A DNA stretch of 64,000 nucleotides from Ulvibacter algarum (GTDB lineage: Bacteria; Bacteroidota; Bacteroidia; Flavobacteriales; Flavobacteriaceae), in NCBI GenBank assembly GCA_947488905.1, contig CANLBJ010000005.1:1-64000 (forward strand), written 5' to 3'. The notes below the pieces were generated by a model. The model had not been told where the DNA came from. It ran no database searches and saw only the letters and a list, made by a program, of their open reading frames with translations. Within the stretch, counting starts at the first letter, position 1. Every line of letters begins with the position of its first letter. This document shows, one piece after another, positions 8,473 through 17,987 of the stretch. The position numbers were made by a program, and so were the translations under genes.

Positions 8473-9909
8473 ACCTAAGTAGGTGAGTAGCCCATTAAGA
8501 ATTAAGATAAAGAAGCCAAACTCAAAACCAAACCAACTACTTGCAAAATAACTAATAGCAAAACCTAAAAACGGAGATGCAATGGCTACAACGGGTACAA
8601 GTGCGTCTTTTACTTTCCATTTTGAGAATAGACCAAAGGCATACAGACCTAAAAGTGGCCCATAGGTATAACCTGCAAAAGTGAATAGTTTTGTAATTAC
8701 AGAGGCATCACCTATTACGTAATTAAAAAATACAATAACGAGAATAAGTAAAAGTGACATTGCTATGTGTACTTTTTTTCTCGTTTTTATTTGTCCTGCT
8801 TCGTCTTGTTTTTTCTCAATGTCAAGTATGTCTATACTAAACGAAGTGGTTAAAGAGGTTAATGCACTGTCTGCACTACTGTAGGCAGCTGCAATAAGAC
8901 CTAGTAAAAAGAAAATAGCTAGCCCTATTCCCATTCCAGAATCTACTGCGATAGTTGAGAATAGTTTATCCTTTGTTGCGTCGATTCCAAATTTGTCAGC
9001 GTAAATAGTAAGCAATAAACCAAGGGTAAGAAAAACAAAATTAACAACGGTAAGTACTAGTGTAAACCAGAATACATTTTTTTGAGCATCTTTTAAGTTG
9101 CGACAAGTAAGGTTTTTTTGCATCATATCTTGATCAAGACCTGTCATTACAATTGCTATGAATATTCCGCTAAAAAACTGTTTGTAAAAATAGTTACCAC
9201 TTTTATAATCGTCAAAGAAGAAAATTTGAGATAAGTCGCTAGATGCAACTGTGTCCCATAATCCACTCATATTAGATATTTCTAGACCGTCTGCCACATA
9301 ATAAATACCTGCTCCTAGGGCGATAAGCATAAATAATGTTTGCAAAGTGTCTGTCCATACTATTGTTTTAATTCCACTCTTATAAGTATAAAGCCATATT
9401 AATAGAATGGTTACCGTTACGGTTACCCAAAAAGGAACTCCTTGTTGTCCAAAAAAAGGCAATCTATCAAACACTAAGTCTTGTAGCACTATGGCAACTA
9501 GATACAGTCTAAAACTAGCACCTACTATTCTTGATAATAAGAAAAAGGAAGCCCCCGTTTTATAAGAAGCATTACCAAATCTACTTTCTAGATAAGTGTA
9601 AATAGAGGTGAGGTTTAGCTTATAATATAAAGGGAGTAGCACAAGGCTGATAACAGCATACCCTATAGTGTACCCTAATACTACCTGAAAATACCCAAAG
9701 CTATTAGTTTCTACAGCACCTGGTACAGATATAAATGTAACACCACTTAATGAGGCGCCTATCATCCCAAAGGCAACTAAATACCAAGGTGATTTTTTGC
9801 CTGCCTTAAAAAAGTCTGCGTTACTGCCACCTTTATTGGTTAAATAAGAGATGATAAGTAGTAACCCAAAATATGATGCAATTAAAAGTAAAATGTGAAA
9901 TGGCTGCAT
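8443..9909 (-). CDS. Sodium:solute symporter (SSS family)
   Basis: An inner-membrane transporter of 488 residues with about 13 hydrophobic helices. The start (FHILLLIASYFGLLLIISY, then NADFFKAGKKSPWYLVAFG at about 29-47) matches the SSS N-terminal signature, and AAAYSSADSALTSLTTSFSID resembles the Na+-site region of transmembrane segment 8. The substrate cannot be read from sequence; many flavobacterial members move sugars, sialic acid or amino acids. No catabolic gene neighbours it. The stop codon lies inside the opposite gene. Confidence 0.9.
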   Translation of the reverse strand: MQPFHILLLIASYFGLLLIISYLTNKGGSNADFFKAGKKSPWYLVAFGMIGASLSGVTFISVPGAVETNSFGYFQVVLGYTIGYAVISLVLLPLYYKLNLTSIYTYLESRFGNASYKTGASFFLLSRIVGASFRLYLVAIVLQDLVFDRLPFFGQQGVPFWVTVTVTILLIWLYTYKSGIKTIVWTDTLQTLFMLIALGAGIYYVADGLEISNMSGLWDTVASSDLSQIFFFDDYKSGNYFYKQFFSGIFIAIVMTGLDQDMMQKNLTCRNLKDAQKNVFWFTLVLTVVNFVFLTLGLLLTIYADKFGIDATKDKLFSTIAVDSGMGIGLAIFFLLGLIAAAYSSADSALTSLTTSFSIDILDIEKKQDEAGQIKTRKKVHIAMSLLLILVIVFFNYVIGDASVITKLFTFAGYTYGPLLGLYAFGLFSKWKVKDALVPVVAIASPFLGFAISYFASSWFGFEFGFFILILNGLLTYLGLVLIRTQKD

Positions 9910-10031
9910 AATCTCCTTTTTTTCTAATGTATACTGTTAATAGTGCAAAGATGGATAACCTAACTCACTTTTTTCTATATTTTTGAAAGCTTTTTATAAC
10001 AAACCATACTAAAACTTAAAAATAATAATTT

Positions 10032-12509
10032 ATGAGAATACTCTTATCACTTTTTGTCATCGCATTGACAACAACTACAGCAATCTCTCAAGAATATCTA
10101 CAAATGATTGAGTCAGAGAACTACACGGTTCAAGAAATAATAGATAGTGCAGAAAATTATTTTTCAAATAAAGAAAAAGGTAAGGGTTCCGGTTATAAGC
10201 AGTTTAAAAGGTGGGAGTACAACGCTTTACGTTTAGTAAAAGACGATGGGTATCTTAGAACAATAGATGAAACTCAAGCAGAGTTTGAGAGACAGGAAGC
10301 GTATTTAAATGAGACAGCGAGTAATAGAGCGGTGTTAAATGATAATTGGCAAGAATTAGGGCCAACATCTATAAACCCTCATACATCTTGGAGCCCAGGA
10401 TTAGGTCGTATTACAGCTATTTCAATAGATGAAAGTGATAGTAATCATATTATAGTTGGAGCAGAAACTGGAGGTGTTTGGAAAACTATTGATGGAGGTC
10501 AAAACTGGGCTCCCTTGTCAGATTACTTTAATAATCTATATGTGTACTCTGTAGCAATAGATCCTTTAAATGCTGATGTTTATTATTTTGGTTCAACTGG
10601 AGGAAGATTGTATAAATCTGAAGATGCAGGAGCTACTTGGCAATTGCACGCAACTATAGATAACTCTACAATTAATAAAATATTAATACATCCTACAGAC
10701 ACATCAATTATGTATGCTTCTTTATCAAGTAGAGGGGTTTATAAATCTAGTAATACAGGTGTAGATTGGGCAGAAGTAGGTAGTAATATCACAGCACATG
10801 ATGTAGAGTTTAAAGCGGGTGATCCTTCTGTGGTTTATATTTCTGGTGAGAAAGTAGCAGTGTCTACAGATAATGGAGTAACTTTTAATGATGTAGCAGG
10901 ATTTAGTAACGGGCCTAAAATGATTGCTGTTACACTTGACAATCCAGATGTTGTTTATGTGGCCGAGGCGGCGAGTGGGCGTTTTGGGGCATTGTATAAA
11001 TCTATAGATGCAGGTGTAACTTTTACAGTAGTAGCAGATAACTCTATCAATTATTTTGGTCTAAATCTAGACGGACTAGATAACTTTGGTCAAGCACCTA
11101 GAGATATGGATATTGCTGTGAGTCCGGTTGATGAGAATGAGGTGCACTTAGCAGGTATAAATACTTGGATGTCATTAGATGGTGGGCAAACTTTTAATAC
11201 TACAGCAAACTGGTTGATAGACAACTCTGCCTCAGAAAACATAGGGTATTGCCACGCAGATATAGATATCTTATTATTTAAAGACACTACATTGTATGTA
11301 GGGTCTGATGGTGGTTTCTTTAAAGCAGAAGATACCCAGAATATTACCTCAAGCTATTACACAGATCTTTCTACTGGTATAGGGGTAAAACAATTTTATA
11401 AAATAGGTGTTGCACAAGGCGAAGAGGTTAAAATCTCTGGAGGTGCTCAGGATAATGGTACTTCTGTTTATAGAGAAGACACAGAGTGGAGAAACTGGCT
11501 TGGTGCAGATGGAATGGAAACATTTTTTAGAGCGGGTAATTCTAATCACGTATTTGGTACTACACAAAATGGTGGCTTATTTAGATCTTTATCTGGAGGA
11601 GACTCTGTGACTGGATTACAAGGGCCTGGTCCAGGTCAGGGTAATTGGGTGACACCATTTGAGACAGACTCTAACGGGGTTATTTACGTTGGTTATAATC
11701 AGGTTTTTAAATCTACTAATTTTGGTAATATTTGGCAGCCAGTGTCTCAAGCTTTTGGGTTTAACCTTGATAATCTTAAAATCGCTCCTAGCAATCCAAA
11801 TGTAATGTATGCTTCTCGAGCAAACGCACTATACAGAACAACAGATGGTGGCGCTACAAACTGGACTATTGTGCCAGCTGCAGGTGGTTCTATTACAAGT
11901 ATTGCAATTCATCCAGCAGATCATAATAAGATAGCTGTAACTAGAAGTTCTACAAATAATGTATATGTCTCTTTAGATGGAGGAGATACTTGGGAGAATT
12001 ACAAGAAAAATTTACCAAGTTTTAGTGCGCTATGCATAATTTGGGACCACAACGGTCGTGATGGCTTGTATTTAGGTATGGATTATGGGGTTTACTATAT
12101 TGATAACGACCTAGAAGATTGGGTTCCTTATAGCACAAACTTACCTAATGTAATTGTAAACGAATTAGACATTAACAATGCAAACCGTATGCTATACGCG
12201 GGTACTTATGGTAGAGGACTTTGGTTTTCTCCATTGTTTGACTCTACGTTAAATACAACTGCTTTTACTTCGGAAACGTTACAGTTATACCCTAACCCGG
12301 CTACAAATGAAGTAACGCTTAAGTTGCCGTTGGCAGCAAATGTTGATATTAGAATCTTCAACGTTCAGGGCTCATTGCTTTCTTTTGATAAAAATGTGCA
12401 GATAGACGGGAGTCATACATTAGATATTTCTAATTTAAATACAGGTGTTTATTTTATGAGAATTGCCTCAGATGCTGGGACAATTACAAAAAAGTTTATC
12501 AAAGAATAA
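10032..12509 (+). CDS. Secreted BNR/sortilin-like beta-propeller protein with T9SS sorting domain
   Basis: An 825-residue exported protein. Residues 1-19 form a signal peptide (cleavage after AIS). Repeated Asp-box motifs of the type YKSEDAGATW (about 194), VWKTIDGGQNW, YRTTDGGATNW and VYVSLDGGDTWENY mark a sortilin/VPS10-like beta-propeller, as in glycosidase-like secreted proteins of Bacteroidetes. Residues about 750-825 (LQLYPNPATNEV ... KKFIKE) are a type A T9SS C-terminal sorting domain. It is probably secreted or attached outside the cell. No catalytic residues can be assigned. A strong terminator follows. Confidence 0.92.
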   Translation: MRILLSLFVIALTTTTAISQEYLQMIESENYTVQEIIDSAENYFSNKEKGKGSGYKQFKRWEYNALRLVKDDGYLRTIDETQAEFERQEAYLNETASNRAVLNDNWQELGPTSINPHTSWSPGLGRITAISIDESDSNHIIVGAETGGVWKTIDGGQNWAPLSDYFNNLYVYSVAIDPLNADVYYFGSTGGRLYKSEDAGATWQLHATIDNSTINKILIHPTDTSIMYASLSSRGVYKSSNTGVDWAEVGSNITAHDVEFKAGDPSVVYISGEKVAVSTDNGVTFNDVAGFSNGPKMIAVTLDNPDVVYVAEAASGRFGALYKSIDAGVTFTVVADNSINYFGLNLDGLDNFGQAPRDMDIAVSPVDENEVHLAGINTWMSLDGGQTFNTTANWLIDNSASENIGYCHADIDILLFKDTTLYVGSDGGFFKAEDTQNITSSYYTDLSTGIGVKQFYKIGVAQGEEVKISGGAQDNGTSVYREDTEWRNWLGADGMETFFRAGNSNHVFGTTQNGGLFRSLSGGDSVTGLQGPGPGQGNWVTPFETDSNGVIYVGYNQVFKSTNFGNIWQPVSQAFGFNLDNLKIAPSNPNVMYASRANALYRTTDGGATNWTIVPAAGGSITSIAIHPADHNKIAVTRSSTNNVYVSLDGGDTWENYKKNLPSFSALCIIWDHNGRDGLYLGMDYGVYYIDNDLEDWVPYSTNLPNVIVNELDINNANRMLYAGTYGRGLWFSPLFDSTLNTTAFTSETLQLYPNPATNEVTLKLPLAANVDIRIFNVQGSLLSFDKNVQIDGSHTLDISNLNTGVYFMRIASDAGTITKKFIKE

Positions 12510-12530
12510 GTATAAAATATTTTTTGCAAG

Positions 12531-12567
12531 AATGCTTCAGAAAGTTAATTTCTGAAGCATTTTTTTT
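12531..12567 (+). terminator. Rho-independent terminator directly before recR
   Basis: A perfect 13-bp stem AATGCTTCAGAAA / TTTCTGAAGCATT (12531-12543, 12549-12561) with a 5-nt loop, followed by T to 12567. Only 12 nt separate it from the recR ATG. Confidence 0.93.
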
Positions 12568-12579
12568 ATCTTGCGCCTA

Positions 12580-13197
12580 ATGGATTTCTCTTCAAAACTA
12601 TTAGAAAATGCGGTTAATGAAATGTCACAATTGCCAGGCATAGGTAAGCGTACCGCATTAAGACTAGTGCTGCATCTTTTAAAGCAGCCTAAAAGTCAAG
12701 CTCTCGCTCTTTCAGAAAGTATTAAAGAGTTACGTGAAGATATTATCTTCTGTACAAACTGTCATAATATTTCTGATGTTGCCTTATGTGAAATTTGTGC
12801 AAACCCAAATAGAACAAAAAGTCTAGTGTGTGTGGTAGAGGATATTCGTGATGTGATGGCTATAGAAAATACTAGTCAATATCGTGGTCAATATCATGTG
12901 CTTGGTGGTAAAATATCACCTATGGATGGTATAGGACCAAGCGAGTTGACTATAGATAGTTTAATTAAGAAAGTTAGTGAAGGAGAAATAGAAGAGCTTA
13001 TTTTTGCTTTAAGTTCTACTTTAGAGGGAGATACCACTAATTTTTATATTTTTAAACAATTAGAAAAGTACTCAATTACAATTACAACAATTGCAAGAGG
13101 GATCTCTGTGGGTGACGAGTTAGAATATGCAGATGAGGTTACCCTAGGAAGAAGTATATTGCATAGAATTCCTTTTGAGTCTTCATTAAAAAATTAA
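12580..13197 (+). CDS. recR: Recombination mediator RecR
   Basis: A cytosolic DNA-binding protein of the RecFOR pathway, 205 residues from the ATG at 12580. An in-frame TTG at 12571 lies directly beside the terminator T-run and was not used. Order of domains: helix-hairpin-helix with [12 protein letters not shown] (about 18-29), a four-cysteine zinc finger (C58, C61, C70, C73), then a Toprim domain starting [10 protein letters not shown] and including [12 protein letters not shown]. The glycosyltransferase gene follows after 7 nt, suggesting co-transcription. The preceding terminator leaves almost no room for a leader; TATCTTGC at 12567-12574 is a near match to the -7 element, so the mRNA may be leaderless. 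Confidence 0.97.
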   Translation: MDFSSKLLENAVNEMSQLPGIGKRTALRLVLHLLKQPKSQALALSESIKELREDIIFCTNCHNISDVALCEICANPNRTKSLVCVVEDIRDVMAIENTSQYRGQYHVLGGKISPMDGIGPSELTIDSLIKKVSEGEIEELIFALSSTLEGDTTNFYIFKQLEKYSITITTIARGISVGDELEYADEVTLGRSILHRIPFESSLKN

Positions 13198-13204
13198 TAA
13201 CCGC

Positions 13205-14332
13205 TTGAGACTAACTGTTGTCATACTTAATTATAATGTGCGCTATTTTTTAGAGCAATGCATTTTGAGTGTAGAGCGATCATTAAAAAATTTAAACGCA
13301 GAGATTATTGTAGTCGATAACAACTCGCCAGATGACAGTTGTGATATGATGAGTGATCTTTTTCCTCATATTAAACTTATTGCAAATAAAAAGAATGTAG
13401 GTTTTGCAACAGCAAATAATCAAGCAGTTGCTGTAGCAAAAGGAGAATATGTTTGCATATTAAATCCAGATACAGCTGTAACAGAAGACTGTTTTGAAAA
13501 AGTATTAAAGTATGCAGAGACGAGACCTAAAATGGGGGCACTAGGCACTCATCTCATGGACGGTACTGGTTGCTACTTGCCAGAGAGTAAACGAAATCTT
13601 CCTACACCCTATGTTGCTTTAAAAAAGATGTTAGGGAGGGGTTTTTCTAAGAACGGGTATTATGCAGGTCATATTTCAGAAAGAGGACAGGGGGAAGTAG
13701 CGATACTAGTAGGCGCATTTATGCTTCTCAAGCGCTCAATATATAAAGAAGTAGGTGGCTTTGATGAAGATTACTTTATGTACGGAGAAGATATTGATTT
13801 TTCTTACAGAATAGAAAAGGCTGGTTATAAAAATTGCTACCTTGGGAGTACTACTACATTGCACTACAAAGGAGAAAGCACTGTGCGTGATAATACATAT
13901 CTCAAAAGATTTTATGGCGCGATGCATATTTTTTATGAAAAGCAATTGTCACTTTCTTTTTGGCAAAGAGGCCTAGTGAAAGTTGGAGTTTTTGGAGCTA
14001 AAGTTTTACATTCTTTAAAGGGTAAGTCTCTAATTGCTAATAATAATATTGAGAAAGCCATTGTGTTTACAAATGACTTTGCGTTGTTAAAACAACTTTC
14101 TAGTGTTTATGGTGACGGTCTTTCGTCTTCTGCTATTGCTGTACTAGAAGATACTATTGTTCATAATACAGAAATCATCTTTGATGCAGACTATATTTCT
14201 TATGGACGTATATTTATGTTTATGCAACAAATGAGCAATAAGGGTAATAGATTTAAAATTAAGCCTCCTGGCTGTAATTTTTTATTAGGCAGTGATCAAA
14301 GTGATGATAAAGGGAGTGTTGTTAAATTTTAG
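13205..14332 (+). CDS. Family 2 glycosyltransferase (TTG start)
   Basis: A 375-residue GT-A fold enzyme that probably transfers an activated sugar (such as rhamnosyl or galactosyl) to a cell-surface polysaccharide acceptor. TVVILNYN (4-11), IIVVDNNSPDD (34-44), CILNPDTAV (84-92) and GEDIDFSYRIEKAGY (about 194-208) are the donor-binding and acceptor motifs. The start is TTG at 13205: no in-frame ATG or GTG precedes the essential first strand, and the upstream frame runs into recR. The last 80 residues look like an extra variable domain. Co-transcription with recR is likely from the 7-nt gap. Confidence 0.88.
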   Translation: MRLTVVILNYNVRYFLEQCILSVERSLKNLNAEIIVVDNNSPDDSCDMMSDLFPHIKLIANKKNVGFATANNQAVAVAKGEYVCILNPDTAVTEDCFEKVLKYAETRPKMGALGTHLMDGTGCYLPESKRNLPTPYVALKKMLGRGFSKNGYYAGHISERGQGEVAILVGAFMLLKRSIYKEVGGFDEDYFMYGEDIDFSYRIEKAGYKNCYLGSTTTLHYKGESTVRDNTYLKRFYGAMHIFYEKQLSLSFWQRGLVKVGVFGAKVLHSLKGKSLIANNNIEKAIVFTNDFALLKQLSSVYGDGLSSSAIAVLEDTIVHNTEIIFDADYISYGRIFMFMQQMSNKGNRFKIKPPGCNFLLGSDQSDDKGSVVKF

Positions 14333-14364
14333 ATAATACAATCTATTAACCTATTTATTTTAAC

Positions 14365-14372
14365 TAATTTTG
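14365..14372 (+). promoter_or_regulatory. -7 element (TAATTTTG) of the E2 gene
   Basis: Exact TAnnTTTG match 34 nt upstream of the E2 start codon. The -33 half is weak. Confidence 0.5.
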
Positions 14373-14406
14373 CACTTTAAAATTATAAAACCACCTTATT
14401 ACAGCT

Positions 14407-15732
14407 ATGGCAAGATTTGAATTAAAACTACCTAAGATGGGCGAGAGCGTTGCAGAGGCAACAGTAACCAATTGGCTTAAGAGCGTTGGCGATACCATTG
14501 AAGCAGATGAGGCAGTCCTTGAGATCGCAACAGATAAGGTAGATAGTGAAGTGCCTAGTGAAGTAGATGGGGTTCTTGTAGAGATTTTTTACAATACAGA
14601 TGACGTTGTTCAAGTAGGAGAAATACTTGCTATTATTGAAACAGATGGAGAGGCAAGCACACCAACTGCTCCTGCAGCTACAACAAATGAAGCAACACCA
14701 GCACCAAAAACAGTTGCGGCTGTTGAGAATACTGTTAATGTAGCAAAAGAAACGACGCAAGTAACTATTACAAATTCTGGTGATCGTTTTTATTCACCAC
14801 TAGTTAAAAATATGGCTGCTGCAGAGGGGATTTCTCAAGCACAGTTAGATAACATTGCAGGTTCTGGAAAAGATGGTCGTGTTACAAAAAATGATATGTT
14901 AGCCTTTATTGAAAACGGTGGAGCTCAAGCGGCACAAGCTGCTCCAGTAAAAGCAGAGGCTGCAAAAACAGCTGCTCCTGCGGCAAAAGCGCCAGCAGCA
15001 AAAGCACCAGTTTCTGTTAATGGAGGTGATGAGGTAATAGAAATGACCCGTATGGGTAAACTAATAGCGCACCACATGGTGGCGAGTGTACAAACAAGTG
15101 CGCACGTACAATCATTTATAGAAGCAGATGTTACTAACATCTGGAACTGGCGTAAAAAAGTAAAAGACGGTTTTGCAAAACGCGAAGGTGAAAACTTAAC
15201 GTTCACTCCTATATTTATGGAGGCTGTTGCAAAAGCATTAAAAGACTTCCCTATGATGAATATCGCCGTAGATGGTGATACAATTATCAAAAGAAAAAAT
15301 ATTAACCTAGGTATGGCTGCTGCTTTACCAGATGGTAACTTAATTGTTCCTGTGATTAAAAACGCAGATCAATTAAATCTAGTAGGTATGAGTAAGGCTG
15401 TAAATGGTCTTGCAAATAGTGCTCGTACTGGTCAACTTAAACCAGATGACATTCAAGGCGGAACTTATACTGTAACAAATGTAGGTACTTTTGGTAGTAT
15501 AATGGGAACTCCTATTATTAACCAACCACAAGTGGGTATTTTAGCATTAGGCGCTATACGTAAAGTGCCAGCGGTAATAGAAACACCAGACGGAGATTTT
15601 ATAGGTATTCGTTACAAAATGTTCTTATCACACAGTTATGACCATAGAGTTGTAAATGGTGCTTTAGGAGGACAGTTTGTTAAAGCGGTGTCAGATTATC
15701 TTGAAGGTTGGGATGTAAATCGTGAGATTTAA
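14407..15732 (+). CDS. Dihydrolipoamide acyltransferase (E2) of a 2-oxoacid dehydrogenase complex
   Basis: A 441-residue core subunit of a 2-oxoacid dehydrogenase, moving acyl groups from lipoyl-lysine to CoA. A single lipoyl domain spans 1-80 with Lys44 in ATDKVDSE, an Ala/Pro/Lys-rich linker follows, then the E1/E3-binding domain (YSPLVKNMAAAEGI ... GRVTKNDML, about 131-166) and a second Ala/Lys linker. The catalytic domain ends in SYDHRVVNGALGG with His413. Flavobacterial E2 proteins with this single lipoyl domain are usually annotated as branched-chain type, but the substrate is uncertain because no E1 gene adjoins. A long bidirectional hairpin terminates it. Confidence 0.93.
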   Translation: MARFELKLPKMGESVAEATVTNWLKSVGDTIEADEAVLEIATDKVDSEVPSEVDGVLVEIFYNTDDVVQVGEILAIIETDGEASTPTAPAATTNEATPAPKTVAAVENTVNVAKETTQVTITNSGDRFYSPLVKNMAAAEGISQAQLDNIAGSGKDGRVTKNDMLAFIENGGAQAAQAAPVKAEAAKTAAPAAKAPAAKAPVSVNGGDEVIEMTRMGKLIAHHMVASVQTSAHVQSFIEADVTNIWNWRKKVKDGFAKREGENLTFTPIFMEAVAKALKDFPMMNIAVDGDTIIKRKNINLGMAAALPDGNLIVPVIKNADQLNLVGMSKAVNGLANSARTGQLKPDDIQGGTYTVTNVGTFGSIMGTPIINQPQVGILALGAIRKVPAVIETPDGDFIGIRYKMFLSHSYDHRVVNGALGGQFVKAVSDYLEGWDVNREI

Positions 15733-15741
15733 TACTTTTTA

Positions 15742-15794
15742 ATTAATAACAAAAGCGGCTATTCTAATTTAGAATAGCCGCTTTTGTTATTAAT
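15742..15794. terminator. Bidirectional terminator, 26-bp perfect inverted repeat
   Basis: The arms 15742-15767 and 15769-15794 are perfectly complementary with a single-base centre, and include AAAAGCGGCTATTCTAA. It lies between convergent genes; the terminal A/T-rich parts provide T-runs in both directions. It is longer than most intrinsic terminators. Confidence 0.9.
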
Positions 15795-15811
15795 GAGTTG
15801 TAATTATGGGT

Positions 15812-16429
15812 TTACTTTTTTAATGTGCTGATAATATCGTCCAGTTGGTTCCACCCAAAAAGTAATTCATTTTTATTCCATATTACTGGTAGTCTCATGG
15901 CTTGTAGTTTTGGGTATTTCTTTGCTATAAAGGCAGTAAACTGCTTGTACAATTCTGGGTCTTTAGAGATGTCAAATACTTGATGTTCTATTTTGTTAAC
16001 GTCTAGCTCAGTGTGAAGTAGTTGACACTTTTCGCACTCGGGGTCTGTAAATAGAACCACTCTGTTAGATATCTGTTTTTCAATATCTATTGTTTTTTTT
16101 TCATTAGTTATATTTAAGCTGTAATCTTCATCATTTACCACTAGCGTGTAATCGTAACTAGATGTGACATTTGCAAGTTCAATGAGTGTCATCAAGGCTT
16201 TGCTTTCTCCTGGATTAATAAATTGAATAGTAGGTCTGTCTGCACTGCGTCTATAGCCCTCACTGCGTACCATAAAAAATACATTAAGGGTGTCTTGAGT
16301 GACATTCTCTGCCATAAATACAAGTCGCTTACCTTGTTTTTTTTCTGAAATAACAATACGGGAATCTTGTGCTTTTGCAGTAATGCCTATGGCAATTAAT
16401 AATAATGTGAGTAAAAATTTTGTCTTCAT
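15812..16429 (-). CDS. Exported thioredoxin/glutaredoxin-fold protein
   Basis: A 205-residue protein with a signal peptide (1-21, ending AKAQ). Residues about 22-118 form a beta-rich domain without recognised family. Residues 123-205 resemble a glutaredoxin: strand VVLFTDP, redox motif C132-x-x-C135 (ECEKCQ) and a probable cis-Pro181 in MRLPVIW. A periplasmic thiol-disulphide role is inferred. It diverges from the exonuclease gene with a 48-bp shared promoter region. Confidence 0.7.
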   Translation of the reverse strand: MKTKFLLTLLLIAIGITAKAQDSRIVISEKKQGKRLVFMAENVTQDTLNVFFMVRSEGYRRSADRPTIQFINPGESKALMTLIELANVTSSYDYTLVVNDEDYSLNITNEKKTIDIEKQISNRVVLFTDPECEKCQLLHTELDVNKIEHQVFDISKDPELYKQFTAFIAKKYPKLQAMRLPVIWNKNELLFGWNQLDDIISTLKK

Positions 16430-16477
16430 AGAATTTCAAAAATAGTAATTGTTACCTTTACTGCATAAACTATACCA

Positions 16478-17251
16478 ATGCAATTAAAATTAAGTAAACC
16501 TATTTGTTTTTTTGATCTTGAAACAACAGGAATTAATATCGCCAAAGATAGAATAGTAGAAATAGCAATACTCAAAGTTTTCCCTAACGGAAATAAAGAA
16601 AGTTTTGTTTGGAAGGTAAACCCGACAATTCCTATTCCAGCTGTGACGAGTGCTATTCACGGTATCACAGATGATATGGTGGCAAATGAACCTACCTTTA
16701 AAGAGTTAGCGCCAAAGATTTTTGCACTAATAAAAGATAGTGATCTTGGGGGTTATAATTCTAATAGATTTGATATCCCTTTATTAGCAGAAGAGTTGTT
16801 AAGAGCAGATATTGATTACGATCTTAAAAAAGCAGCTTCAGTAGATGTGCAGACCATTTTTCATAAAAAGGAAAAACGAACACTAGAAGCAGCGTTAATG
16901 TTTTACTGTAATGAAGAGTTGACTAATGCGCACAGCGCGGCAGCAGATACAGATGCGACTTATGAGGTTTTAAAAGCACAACTAGATAGGTATGATGATC
17001 TAGAGAATGATATCACATCATTAGCGGCATTTAGTACTCATAACAAGTTTGCAGATTTTGCAGGTTATATTGGCTTTAATAAGAAAGGAGAAGAGATTTT
17101 TGCATTCGGAAAACATAAAGGAGCATTGGTTCTTGATGTTTTAGATAAAGAGCCGGGCTATTTTGGTTGGTTGCTTAATGCAGATTTTCCCTTGTATACA
17201 AAGAAGGTTTTGACTAGAATAAAATTAAGTAGATTAAATAATAAGCTTTAA
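16478..17251 (+). CDS. DEDDh 3'-5' exonuclease (DnaQ-like)
   Basis: A 257-residue RNase T/DnaQ-superfamily exonuclease. The metal-binding acidic residues are visible: D13 and E15 in FFDLETTG, D99 in NSNRFDIPLL, and H152/D157 in AHSAAADTDA. HGITDD (61-66) is the second motif. Residues about 205-257 (FAFGKHKG ... PGYFGWLLNADFP) match the small DUF3820-type domain often fused to such exonucleases. It is not the replicative epsilon subunit by obvious evidence; a repair or RNA role is equally possible. Confidence 0.88.
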   Translation: MQLKLSKPICFFDLETTGINIAKDRIVEIAILKVFPNGNKESFVWKVNPTIPIPAVTSAIHGITDDMVANEPTFKELAPKIFALIKDSDLGGYNSNRFDIPLLAEELLRADIDYDLKKAASVDVQTIFHKKEKRTLEAALMFYCNEELTNAHSAAADTDATYEVLKAQLDRYDDLENDITSLAAFSTHNKFADFAGYIGFNKKGEEIFAFGKHKGALVLDVLDKEPGYFGWLLNADFPLYTKKVLTRIKLSRLNNKL

Positions 17252-17356
17252 TATTTCCGAAGTACTACAAGAAAAAGGCCCAGGAATAATAATTAAACAA
17301 ACAGAAAAGGAGTAAATAGGGCATACCGTTTTCTGTTATCTCAATATTATACACAA

Positions 17357-17968
17357 ATGAAAATTATTTGCATAGGTAGAAATTATACAGACCATATAGC
17401 AGAGTTATCAAGTGAGCGTCCAGAAAATCCTGTGGTTTTTATGAAACCAGATTCTGCCATACTATTAAAGAAGCATCCGTTTATTATACCAGATTTCTCA
17501 GAAGATGTTCACCACGAGGTTGAGGTTATTGTGAGGATTAATAAACTAGGTAAGCATATAGATAGAAAATTTGCTCATAAATATTATGATGAGATTGGTC
17601 TTGGTATAGATTTTACGGCTAGAGATTTACAGCAAAAATTAAAAGAGAAGGGTTTGCCTTGGGAAAAAGCAAAGTCTTTTGACGGTGCTGCTGTGATAGG
17701 AGAGTTTTTGCCTAAAAGCGATTTTAATGATTTAAGTGATATTAATTTTAGACTTGAAAACAACGGAGAGGTGGTCCAAAAGGCAAATACTTCATTAATG
17801 TTGTGGGATATTGATGCTTTAATCGAATATATTTCAAAATATTTTACTTTAAAGATAGGAGATATTATATTTACGGGCACACCTAGTGGTGTTGCTCGAG
17901 TACAAACAGAAGATGTGCTTACTGGTTTTATAGAGGATAAACAATTGTTCTCTGTAAAAGTCAAATAA
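17357..17968 (+). CDS. Fumarylacetoacetate hydrolase family protein
   Basis: A 203-residue cytosolic FAH-fold enzyme, probably a hydrolase or decarboxylase of acylpyruvate-type compounds. The start MKIICIGRNYTDHIAEL, metal ligands in HHEVEV (E54, E56), GIDFTARDLQ with D85, and the C-terminal GDIIFTGTPSGV are family signatures. It is shorter than true fumarylacetoacetase, fitting the FAHD1/YcgM-like group. It precedes the Hpt and cinA genes at 19-bp and 6-bp spacing, so the three are likely one operon. Confidence 0.88.
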   Translation: MKIICIGRNYTDHIAELSSERPENPVVFMKPDSAILLKKHPFIIPDFSEDVHHEVEVIVRINKLGKHIDRKFAHKYYDEIGLGIDFTARDLQQKLKEKGLPWEKAKSFDGAAVIGEFLPKSDFNDLSDINFRLENNGEVVQKANTSLMLWDIDALIEYISKYFTLKIGDIIFTGTPSGVARVQTEDVLTGFIEDKQLFSVKVK

Positions 17969-17987
17969 CAAACAAAATATAAAAACA

